Positions 1 to 4,260 of a stretch of 7,621 nucleotides of DNA are shown one piece after another. How positions within the stretch are numbered: position 1 is the stretch's first letter; each line of letters starts with the position of its first letter. The notes below the pieces were generated by a model that was not told the DNA's origin, did no database searches, and saw only the letters and a list, made by a program, of their open reading frames with translations. Location of the stretch: positions 1 through 7,621 of the forward strand of contig JBAXSE010000035.1 in assembly GCA_037130845.1 (NCBI GenBank), in the 5' to 3' direction. Made by a program: the position numbers and the translations under genes. Origin of the DNA: 1-14-0-10-37-14 sp037130845. GTDB taxonomy: Bacteria > Patescibacteriota > Patescibacteriia > Patescibacteriales > Patescibacteriaceae.

Positions 1-13
1 CACTTTGCTTTTG

Positions 14-86
14 TGCGCCGTGCTGGGATCGAACCAGCGACCTTGTGCTTAAAAGCCCGCCAGCCGGCGGGTCTACCACTGAGCTT
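14..86 (-). pseudogene. Broken tRNA-Lys copy A (palindrome in the anticodon arm, 5' acceptor strand lost)
   Basis: Read on the minus strand, this copy has a D-arm stretch (about 72-85), then a 16-nt GC palindrome where the 5' strand of the anticodon stem should be, then a normal anticodon loop with UUU, T arm and 3' acceptor strand identical to the intact tRNA at 109-180. The first seven bases of the tRNA are missing: the match stops near 85 and the sequence becomes AT-rich. It cannot form an acceptor stem or an anticodon stem, so I call it a pseudogene. It is the only broken copy that keeps the 3' half. Confidence 0.85.
56..71. repeat. GC palindrome, copy A
   Basis: CCCGCCAGCCGGCGGG: 6-bp stem CCCGCC/GGCGGG around AGCC. 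It stands exactly where the intact tRNA has the 8 bases GCACCTGC (plus-strand reading, 151-158). The flanks TGCTTAAAAG and TCTACCACTGAG are shared with the intact copy. The same 16-mer occurs at 450-465 and 757-772. Confidence 0.93.
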
Positions 87-108
87 AACTATATACACTT
101 TGCTTTTG

Positions 109-180
109 TGCGCCGTGCTGGGATCGAACCAGCGACCTTGTGCTTAAAAGGCACCTGCTCTACCACTGAGCTAACGGCGC
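109..180 (-). tRNA. tRNA-Lys(UUU), intact
   Basis: A 72-nt cloverleaf reads on the minus strand. The acceptor GCGCCGT pairs with ACGGCGC, with discriminator A at 109. The D stem is GCTC/GAGC with T8 and A9. The anticodon loop CTTTTAA gives anticodon TTT, which reads AAA and AAG lysine codons. The T stem GCTGG/CCAGC encloses TTCGATC. The top anticodon-stem pair (27-43) is a G/A mismatch; the other four pairs are canonical. CCA is not encoded (CAAA follows), so it must be added after transcription. Its 5' end lies only 4 nt after the stop of the GIY-YIG gene at 185-433, so the two are probably on one transcript and separated by RNase P. It is the only complete tRNA-Lys here; three damaged relatives surround it. 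Confidence 0.95.
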
Positions 181-184
181 AAAG

Positions 185-433
185 TTAAAATAATTTTTTT
201 AGAAACAGCCTACCTTGATAGCTTTTTAGTTGTTTCTCACGATAAAGCGCTTCTTGTCTTGTGCCAACTTCTTCTTGATAAAACACTTTCCATATACCCT
301 TATGCTTAAATGTATAGGATTTAGCTGGGCTAGGCAATATGTGGTTGTGTCTCCCTAAACGCTTAATCAGATCCGAAGTCTGCCCTATGTATATTTGATT
401 AGATTCATTTTTAATAGCATAGACATAGAACAT
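185..433 (-). CDS. Small GIY-YIG endonuclease-domain protein, copy 1
   Basis: This is an 82-residue protein consisting of a single GIY-YIG nuclease domain, the usual size for stand-alone members of the YhbQ/UPF0213-like group. Visible motifs are the first-strand VYA (residues 4-6, in place of GIY), YIG (15-17), the conserved Arg in LIKR (R25) with HN (29-30), and the metal-binding Glu in YREKQLK (E66). All key residues are present, so the domain could be catalytic, cutting or nicking DNA. The ATG at 431-433 has no clear Shine-Dalgarno sequence. Its upstream region is a broken tRNA 5' half and a GC hairpin, which ends 17 nt before the start. The stop codon lies 4 nt before the intact tRNA-Lys. 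The copy at 492-740 encodes the same protein. The cellular role of such short proteins is largely unknown; a homing or mobile-element role is my inference from the repeat context. Confidence 0.85.
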   Translation of the reverse strand: MFYVYAIKNESNQIYIGQTSDLIKRLGRHNHILPSPAKSYTFKHKGIWKVFYQEEVGTRQEALYREKQLKSYQGRLFLKKLF

Positions 434-435
434 AT

Positions 436-487
436 CTTGTGCTTAATAGCCCGCCAGCCGGCGGGTCTACCACTGAGCTAACGGCGC
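436..487 (-). pseudogene. Broken tRNA-Lys copy B (5' half with palindrome)
   Basis: From 487 leftwards this copy has the full 5' acceptor strand, D arm, GC palindrome, then CTATTAAGCACAAG, which matches the intact anticodon loop and 3' stem strand with one change (CTTTTAA to CTATTAA). The match ends at about 436, just before the ATG of the GIY-YIG gene at 185-433. There is no T arm or 3' acceptor strand, so it cannot be a functional tRNA. It forms the leader of the downstream nuclease gene. Confidence 0.85.
450..465. repeat. GC palindrome, copy B
   Basis: The same 16-mer as at 56-71, inside broken tRNA copy B. On the minus-strand RNA it would fold as a 6-bp GC hairpin 17 nt upstream of the GIY-YIG start at 433. 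The preceding plus-strand base context is TTAATAG rather than the TTAAAAG of copy A. Confidence 0.93.
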
Positions 488-491
488 AAAG

Positions 492-740
492 TTAAAATAA
501 TTTTTTTAGAAACAGCCTACCTTGATAGCTTTTTAGTTGTTTCTCACGATAAAGCGCTTCTTGTCTTGTGCCAACTTCTTCTTGATAAAACACTTTCCAT
601 ATACCCTTATGCTTAAATGTATAGGATTTAGCTGGGCTAGGCAATATGTGGTTGTGTCTCCCTAAACGCTTAATCAGATCCGAAGTCTGCCCTATGTATA
701 TTTGATTAGATTCATTTTTAATAGCATAGACATAGAACAT
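492..740 (-). CDS. Small GIY-YIG endonuclease-domain protein, copy 2
   Basis: The 82-residue product is identical to that of 185-433, and the gene is part of the second 307-bp unit. It carries the same VYA, YIG (15-17), R25 and E66 residues expected of the GIY-YIG fold. Its ATG at 738-740 follows broken tRNA copy C and its palindrome. Its stop is followed after 4 nt by the 5' end of broken tRNA copy B, the same spacing that copy 1 has to the intact tRNA. Both copies are intact reading frames, so neither has visibly decayed since duplication. If the array is transcribed from upstream of 794, this is the first coding region on the transcript. Confidence 0.85.
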   Translation of the reverse strand: MFYVYAIKNESNQIYIGQTSDLIKRLGRHNHILPSPAKSYTFKHKGIWKVFYQEEVGTRQEALYREKQLKSYQGRLFLKKLF

Positions 741-742
741 AT

Positions 743-794
743 CTTGTGCTTAATAGCCCGCCAGCCGGCGGGTCTACCACTGAGCTAACGGCGC
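743..794 (-). pseudogene. Broken tRNA-Lys copy C (5' half with palindrome)
   Basis: Same structure as copy B: 5' acceptor strand beginning with the G complementary to 794, D arm, GC palindrome at 757-772, altered anticodon loop CTATTAA, and loss of everything after the 3' anticodon-stem strand. Its 5' flank differs from the other copies, being a heptamer repeat instead of a GIY-YIG 3' end. It therefore marks the outer edge of the array and may keep the original tRNA promoter context. Confidence 0.85.
757..772. repeat. GC palindrome, copy C
   Basis: Third copy of the 16-mer CCCGCCAGCCGGCGGG, in the second 307-bp unit and inside broken tRNA copy C. It lies 17 nt upstream of the second GIY-YIG start. 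Confidence 0.93.
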
Positions 795-798
795 AAGT

Positions 799-833
799 CA
801 ATTAACAATTGACAATTATCAATTATCAATTAA
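799..833. repeat. Five tandem heptamers of type CAATTAT
   Basis: CAATT recurs at 799, 806, 813, 820 and 827, exactly every 7 bp, with the last two bases varying (AA, GA, AT, AT, AA). The array ends 4 nt from the 5' edge of broken tRNA copy C. On the minus strand it reads as repeated TAATTG and offers weak promoter-like hexamers (TTGATA, TTAATT). It is therefore the likeliest place for the promoter of the tRNA/GIY-YIG transcript, but no single good promoter stands out. Confidence 0.8.
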
Positions 834-858
834 GGAAGCCTGAAACAAATTTTTCAGT

Positions 859-889
859 AAAAACTAGCCAATAAGCTGTGATTGGCTAG
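859..889 (-). terminator. Rho-independent terminator of the pilin cluster
   Basis: A perfect 9-bp stem (864-872 CTAGCCAAT with 881-889 ATTGGCTAG) encloses an 8-nt loop. On the minus strand it is followed by TTTTT (859-863). It lies about 40 bp past the stop of the gene at 931-1869 and separates the pilin cluster from the tRNA array. Confidence 0.85.
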
Positions 890-930
890 GTTTATCGGTA
901 TATTAACACAATAGGCTAAAAAAGGCAAGA

Positions 931-1869
931 CTAGGGCGAGACCGCTCCAACAGCCTGGATAACGGCAATAACTATCACATATGCCATAAAGATTATAATA
1001 AGACCGACCGCCGCCCACAGCATGGTGTCTCTGCCTTTTTTAATCTTACTATCGTTGCCGGCAGCCAACATCCATTGCAAGCCACCCCAGACAATCATAA
1101 GCATGGCAATAGAGCCCAAGAGGCCAAGACCGGTATTCACGCCTTTATTTATTACAGCAACCGGATCCTCGGTGCCGATCGGGTTGTCTAGGCTATCAAC
1201 GGTTACCGGCGTGGTACCTTGAGTAGTCGGGCTTGCGGGAACCGTCGGAGTCGGAGTAGGATATATGGCTCTACTGGCTGTAATCGAAGACTTAAGGCCA
1301 CAACCGCTGCCATCAGCTTTAACTATCCTGTCAGGGAAAAACTCACAAAGCCTTGTTAGACTCGCATTATTATAAATACAATCATCTTTGTTTTTTTCTG
1401 TATAATAGCTATAGTCGGCATTAAACCCAGGCTCAGGACCAGGCTTCATTCCGCCATTGCTAAAAGGCGGATAACACTGGCAGCAGCCATCTTTTTTTAA
1501 GTCAGTGCATTTATTATTTACCGCTGTCTTAGCTACATTAAAATCCAAAATATTATTATCATCTGTCTCGCCGTAGCAATCCGCCCTGCTCAACTGGATA
1601 GCATCAGGCGGTTCAGTTAAGGATACTAATTTGTTTCTATACAAACAGCAGCCTTCTTCCGACCTGCACTGATAGCATTTCAATGTACCAAAACGCTTCT
1701 TAAGAGTTGCCAAACGGCCGATATTTCGCGCGCTATCACAAAGACTATCGCTAGCGGCTGGCACACAGCCAGTTGCCTGGCTAGACATCCAAGAATAATC
1801 GCTGGCTAATGCCTGGCTGCCTATCCCAAACGCCAAGACTAAAAAAAATATTATTTCAAATCTTTTCAT
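931..1869 (-). CDS. Secreted Cys-rich domain fused to a VirB2/TrbC-like two-helix pilin module
   Basis: The protein has 312 residues in three parts. First is a signal peptide (about 1-22, cleavage likely after ALA). Second is an extracellular domain (about 23-200) with 14 cysteines at 35, 44, 65, 68, 74, 75, 98, 121, 129, 130, 132, 164, 175 and 190, including two CC pairs, which suggests disulfides. Third, after a Pro/Thr linker (203-222), is a C-terminal module with membrane helices at about 244-270 and 282-307 joined by a short basic loop, GNDSKIKKGRD. The helix-loop-helix matches the 139-residue neighbour (WGG..WM...GND.K.K..R...LW.....II.MAYV), so the two are paralogous there. The module resembles the T4SS-pilin type common in CPR genomes. 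The start lies 1 nt after the upstream gene's stop, so translation is probably coupled. I do not recognise the Cys-rich domain. Surface display or adhesion is an inference. Confidence 0.75.
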   Translation of the reverse strand: MKRFEIIFFLVLAFGIGSQALASDYSWMSSQATGCVPAASDSLCDSARNIGRLATLKKRFGTLKCYQCRSEEGCCLYRNKLVSLTEPPDAIQLSRADCYGETDDNNILDFNVAKTAVNNKCTDLKKDGCCQCYPPFSNGGMKPGPEPGFNADYSYYTEKNKDDCIYNNASLTRLCEFFPDRIVKADGSGCGLKSSITASRAIYPTPTPTVPASPTTQGTTPVTVDSLDNPIGTEDPVAVINKGVNTGLGLLGSIAMLMIVWGGLQWMLAAGNDSKIKKGRDTMLWAAVGLIIIFMAYVIVIAVIQAVGAVSP

Positions 1870-1870
1870 A

Positions 1871-2290
1871 TTATTTGCCGATTAGTTCAAAGATAAAGTG
1901 TACAAGCACATAGGCCATATAGATAATTAGTATGCCAGCCGATGTCCATAGCAGGATGGCTCTTGCCGTTTTGACCTTTGCATCATTACCCTGGGAAGTC
2001 ATCCACAGAAAACCGCCATAGATTATCATGATCAAGGCCAAGGTACCGATTAGTAACATTACAAAGTTGATTATTCTGCCTATCACCACCGATGGATCGG
2101 TAGTGCCTAAAGCGTTGTGTAATTCAGAAAAACTCATGCCGGAAGAAATGGGGACAGCCGATCCGCCTACCGAACAGCTGCCGCCGGAGCATTGGGCGAT
2201 TTTTTTGCCATCCAGGTTTGCCAAAGCCGGCAGCCCAGCCAGGGCAAAAAAGGCAATAATGACCAAAAGTGATTTAAAATTTTTAGGCAT
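1871..2290 (-). CDS. Small VirB2/TrbC-like pilin protein
   Basis: The protein has 139 residues from the ATG at 2288-2290. That start gives a classical signal peptide (MPKNFK, a hydrophobic core, PALA before N25). The mature protein has two Cys (34, 39), a membrane helix at about 72-97, a basic loop GNDAKVKTAR (101-110), and a second helix at about 112-136. This is the two-helix layout of VirB2/TrbC pilins and matches the C-terminus of the gene downstream. Earlier in-frame starts (TTG at 2333-2335, ATG at 2306-2308) lie inside a terminator hairpin or overlap the -10 element of a promoter, so I reject them. The predicted transcript would start near 2300, leaving a leader of about 10 nt without a Shine-Dalgarno sequence. 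Assembly into a pilus or surface channel is inferred from the family. Confidence 0.78.
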   Translation of the reverse strand: MPKNFKSLLVIIAFFALAGLPALANLDGKKIAQCSGGSCSVGGSAVPISSGMSFSELHNALGTTDPSVVIGRIINFVMLLIGTLALIMIIYGGFLWMTSQGNDAKVKTARAILLWTSAGILIIYMAYVLVHFIFELIGK

Positions 2291-2306
2291 AGGTTTAGTT
2301 TTTATC

Positions 2307-2335
2307 ATTGTAACAAAAAAAGAGGCCGTTGACAA
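2307..2335 (-). promoter_or_regulatory. Sigma-70-type promoter nested in a terminator
   Basis: On the minus strand TTGTCA (2335-2330) is followed after 17 nt by TACAAT (2312-2307); each hexamer matches consensus at 5 of 6 positions. Predicted initiation is near 2300, just upstream of the pilin ATG at 2290. The -35 hexamer lies in the loop of the preceding terminator, and the 3' stem arm and U-tract form the spacer. Confidence 0.65.
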
Positions 2336-2353
2336 TTACTGTCGGCCTCTTTT
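2315..2353 (-). terminator. Terminator of the 300-codon membrane-protein gene
   Basis: A perfect 11-bp stem (2318-2328 AAAAGAGGCCG with 2343-2353 CGGCCTCTTTT) continues into more T residues on the minus strand (2315-2317). It begins 5 bp after the stop at 2358. It should separate this gene from the two pilin genes, which have their own promoter. Confidence 0.8.
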
Positions 2354-2357
2354 ACAC

Positions 2358-3260
2358 TTATCTCCCGCTGGGGAGGATTAGCTTCTTGATCAAAATTATT
2401 TCGATCACTACCACTGCGGCAATAATGATATACAACCCGCTTAATAGTCCTATGCTAAACAAATCAAGCAAGGCATTAAAGATTGTGCTAATCAGATTTA
2501 TTAATAGCTCAAACGGGTTACGTTGACTGTCGCTTAATCTGGACATATAGGCGATCTCTGTGCCATTTTCCTCGGCTTGCAATGAATACACATAGTCCTT
2601 CTTGACCAAGCCTAGATCCAAGAACTGCCTTACCCCGACGTGAGTCGGTCCGGAAGTATCATTGGAAGCCAACACGGTATAGGCTTTAGAACCTACAACA
2701 CGGAACAATGTTTGTTCTTTGCACTGTCTGCTGTAAACTTCGCCTTTGTTACGCCTAACGTATTCATCCAGGTTGAAGCCTTGAGCTTTATACTCTCTTA
2801 TTTGCTTCATAAACCTGCGATGTTCGGGCGTACCGGAATTTTCATATCCGTCAGGACCGTTAAGAGCTACCAGCAAAGCAATAATTAACATAAAGAGAAT
2901 TACTGAAGAGACTATAACAGCTGCGACAACGCCGATCGGATATTGAGTATAAACGCGGCGCTGACTGGATTGCCTTGGGTTAGTTGGATCAACCGGCGGG
3001 ACTGTACCGCTGTAGTCATGATCACTATTGCGATTGTAACCGCTATCTTCACCATCAGTGAATCTTGGGCGCTGATACATTCCCCTGTTGGCGTTTTCCT
3101 CTGCCGTAGTGTTATTAAACCTTACTCTAGTCCCTAGATATGCTGCCGGCTCGCTGTTTCCAGACTGAGTCGAATGGGCATTGGGATTAGTCACCACGAT
3201 AATGCGGGAATTAGCTGTCTCTTGCGGTTGCTTCTGTTCTTCGAATTTAGTTATACTCAC
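2358..3260 (-). CDS. Unrecognised membrane protein upstream of the pilin genes
   Basis: The product has 300 residues. The start is a GTG at 3258-3260, chosen because GAGG lies 6 nt upstream (3267-3270) and a strong promoter precedes it. The first 107 residues are hydrophilic, rich in Asn, Ser, Gln and Pro, and probably disordered. A membrane helix follows at about 109-133, then a soluble region at 134-248 with mixed charge, then a long hydrophobic C-terminal stretch (about 250-295) that may be an amphipathic segment plus one helix, ending in IKKLILPSGR. There is no signal peptide and I see no known motif. A terminator follows at once, so it is probably monocistronic, although it shares strand and location with the pilin pair. 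A role in the same envelope structure is a guess from neighbourhood only. Confidence 0.7.
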   Translation of the reverse strand: MSITKFEEQKQPQETANSRIIVVTNPNAHSTQSGNSEPAAYLGTRVRFNNTTAEENANRGMYQRPRFTDGEDSGYNRNSDHDYSGTVPPVDPTNPRQSSQRRVYTQYPIGVVAAVIVSSVILFMLIIALLVALNGPDGYENSGTPEHRRFMKQIREYKAQGFNLDEYVRRNKGEVYSRQCKEQTLFRVVGSKAYTVLASNDTSGPTHVGVRQFLDLGLVKKDYVYSLQAEENGTEIAYMSRLSDSQRNPFELLINLISTIFNALLDLFSIGLLSGLYIIIAAVVVIEIILIKKLILPSGR

Positions 3261-3317
3261 GATAAACCTCTATATTTATTTTTTGTAATATTCAATTGTA
3301 ATGAACTTTGTATCCCA

Positions 3318-3346
3318 ATTATAGCATATTTTGGCATAATTGTCAA
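3318..3346 (-). promoter_or_regulatory. Perfect-consensus sigma-70-type promoter
   Basis: On the minus strand TTGACA (3346-3341), a 17-nt spacer, and TATAAT (3323-3318) with TGC before it form an extended -10. Both hexamers match consensus exactly. Initiation near 3311 gives a leader of about 50 nt to the GTG at 3260. This is the strongest promoter in the window. Confidence 0.9.
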
Positions 3347-3383
3347 CCATAAACCAGGCTAAACTACTAAAAATAGCTTATAT

Positions 3384-3416
3384 TAAATAAAAAAGACTGG
3401 TCGATTACCAGCCTTT
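3384..3416 (-). terminator. Terminator of the double-CxxC gene
   Basis: The stem 3392-3401 (AAAGACTGGT) pairs with 3407-3416 (ACCAGCCTTT) over 10 bp with one G-U, around a 5-nt loop. On the minus strand a T-rich tract follows (TCTTTTTTATTT). It lies about 37 bp after the stop at 3453. Confidence 0.8.
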
Positions 3417-3452
3417 AAGGTTCTTTTTGCTATTTGAGGATGTTTCTAGCCG

Positions 3453-4157
3453 TCAGTAATTATACAGCTCAATAAGCTTGTTTATCTCTTGATTATCCCA
3501 TTGCAGCTTGGCAAAAATGTCATTAACGGCCAAGAATTGCATTCGAACAAACTCTATTGACGGAAGCTTAGCTTGGGCAAAGTGATATTTAAAGTTTGCC
3601 AAGAAATATCGATACCAATCTTGGCTATTGGTTAGCCTTGGCGATTCCAAGTCTAATGTTATGCCGATTGCTGACAAATAGTCACGATAACAAGCATAAT
3701 GCCCTAAAAATTGGCCATCTTGCCCGTAAACAATATCATCATTATCCATAGCGACTGGCATCCCGCAACAGGCACATACTTTAGCATTAGCAAACTCCGC
3801 ATAAGTCGACAAGGCCTTTTTGACATTGCTATTTTGCATGGAGTACCAACCAAAATACTTAAAGATTTTTAAAAAAACACTAGAAGCTACTTTTTTGGCT
3901 GCCGGCTTATCAATAAACATCAGGTCATGAATTTGAATCAAAGTAAAGAAAAATTCAAATGCCTGTTGAGGCTCGTTAATCCAGTCGGGTTTTTTGATAG
4001 GAATAATTATCCTATTCTTCGCTAAAGCCCGCCTAAGACAGCTGTAGTGCGTATAACGGCCATTAAAGCCAGGAATAAAGTCGGCGTTTGCCAAAGAGAC
4101 CCTTGATTCACACATCGGGCAAATGGCAATTTTTGAGTTAATATGAGATCCAGACAT
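3453..4157 (-). CDS. Unrecognised protein with two C-x2-C...H-x2-C modules
   Basis: The protein has 234 residues with a repeated pattern of potential metal ligands. Module 1 has C13-x2-C16 (CPMC) and H37-x2-C40 (HYSC). Module 2 has C128-x2-C131 (CACC) and H153-x2-C156 (HYAC). The gap between the pairs is 20 and 21 residues, and each module has the core G..GRYTHYSC or GQ.GQFLGHYAC, so an internal duplication of a treble-clef-like zinc-binding unit is likely. The linkers (about 60-125 and 175-234) are helix-rich, with many aromatic residues. There is no signal peptide or membrane helix, so it is probably cytoplasmic. The ATG at 4155-4157 is preceded by GAGG with 6-nt spacing and a promoter at 4192-4220. 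I do not recognise the family. Nucleic-acid binding is possible but unproven. Confidence 0.75.
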   Translation of the reverse strand: MSGSHINSKIAICPMCESRVSLANADFIPGFNGRYTHYSCLRRALAKNRIIIPIKKPDWINEPQQAFEFFFTLIQIHDLMFIDKPAAKKVASSVFLKIFKYFGWYSMQNSNVKKALSTYAEFANAKVCACCGMPVAMDNDDIVYGQDGQFLGHYACYRDYLSAIGITLDLESPRLTNSQDWYRYFLANFKYHFAQAKLPSIEFVRMQFLAVNDIFAKLQWDNQEINKLIELYNY

Positions 4158-4191
4158 TTCTATCCTCGTATTTTAATGAACAACTGGCTGC

Positions 4192-4220
4192 ATAATAGTA
4201 CGATTTTAGATATATGTCAA
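4192..4220 (-). promoter_or_regulatory. Sigma-70-type promoter of the double-CxxC gene
   Basis: On the minus strand TTGACA (4220-4215), 17 nt, TATTAT (4197-4192). The -35 is perfect and the -10 matches 5 of 6. Initiation near 4185 gives a leader of about 28 nt containing GAGG at 4164-4167. Confidence 0.82.
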
Positions 4221-4260
4221 TAGATATAAGTCAAAAGTCAAAAATTTTGATATTTTATCT

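Larger units (their letters stand above)
1..150. repeat. Direct repeat of a tRNA-Lys 3' half and its flank (1-55 = 96-150)
   Basis: Bases 1-55 recur without change at 96-150, an offset of 95 bp. The repeated stretch covers the 3' half of a minus-strand tRNA-Lys (anticodon loop, T arm, 3' acceptor strand) and 13 bases of downstream flank. The copy at 96-150 is part of the intact tRNA. The copy at 1-55 runs into a GC palindrome instead. The repeat may extend left beyond the window. Confidence 0.9.
159..796. repeat. 307-bp tandem repeat: two full units plus a 24-bp partial third
   Basis: Unit 1 is 159-465, unit 2 is 466-772, and 773-796 begins a third. I saw no difference between units 1 and 2 by eye. 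Each unit contains, on the minus strand, a GIY-YIG gene, an upstream GC palindrome, and the 5' half of a tRNA-Lys. At the left end the tRNA half belongs to the intact tRNA; at the two inner and outer junctions it belongs to broken copies. Complete identity points to very recent duplication, gene conversion, or an assembly artefact. Confidence 0.93.

Noticed and set aside
436..487. tRNA with altered anticodon AUU (loop CTATTAA)
   Set aside because: The T arm and 3' acceptor strand are missing and the anticodon stem is replaced, so no functional tRNA can form.
436..794. The repeated palindromes as a CRISPR array
   Set aside because: Only two evenly spaced units with identical 'spacers' that encode a protein; spacing of 307 bp and identical contents rule out CRISPR.
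2291..2335. N-terminal extension of the small pilin (TTG or ATG start)
   Set aside because: The extension is encoded by the upstream terminator and promoter and would hide the signal peptide. The ATG at 2290 gives a textbook signal peptide.
1022..3362. Plus-strand frames opposite the pilin cluster
   Set aside because: They overlap well-supported minus-strand genes and lack ribosome-binding sites and family features.
4221..4260. recG terminator in the AAAATTTT/AGTCAAA stretch
   Set aside because: Only short AT-rich repeats are present; no GC-containing stem with a T tract is visible on the minus strand.
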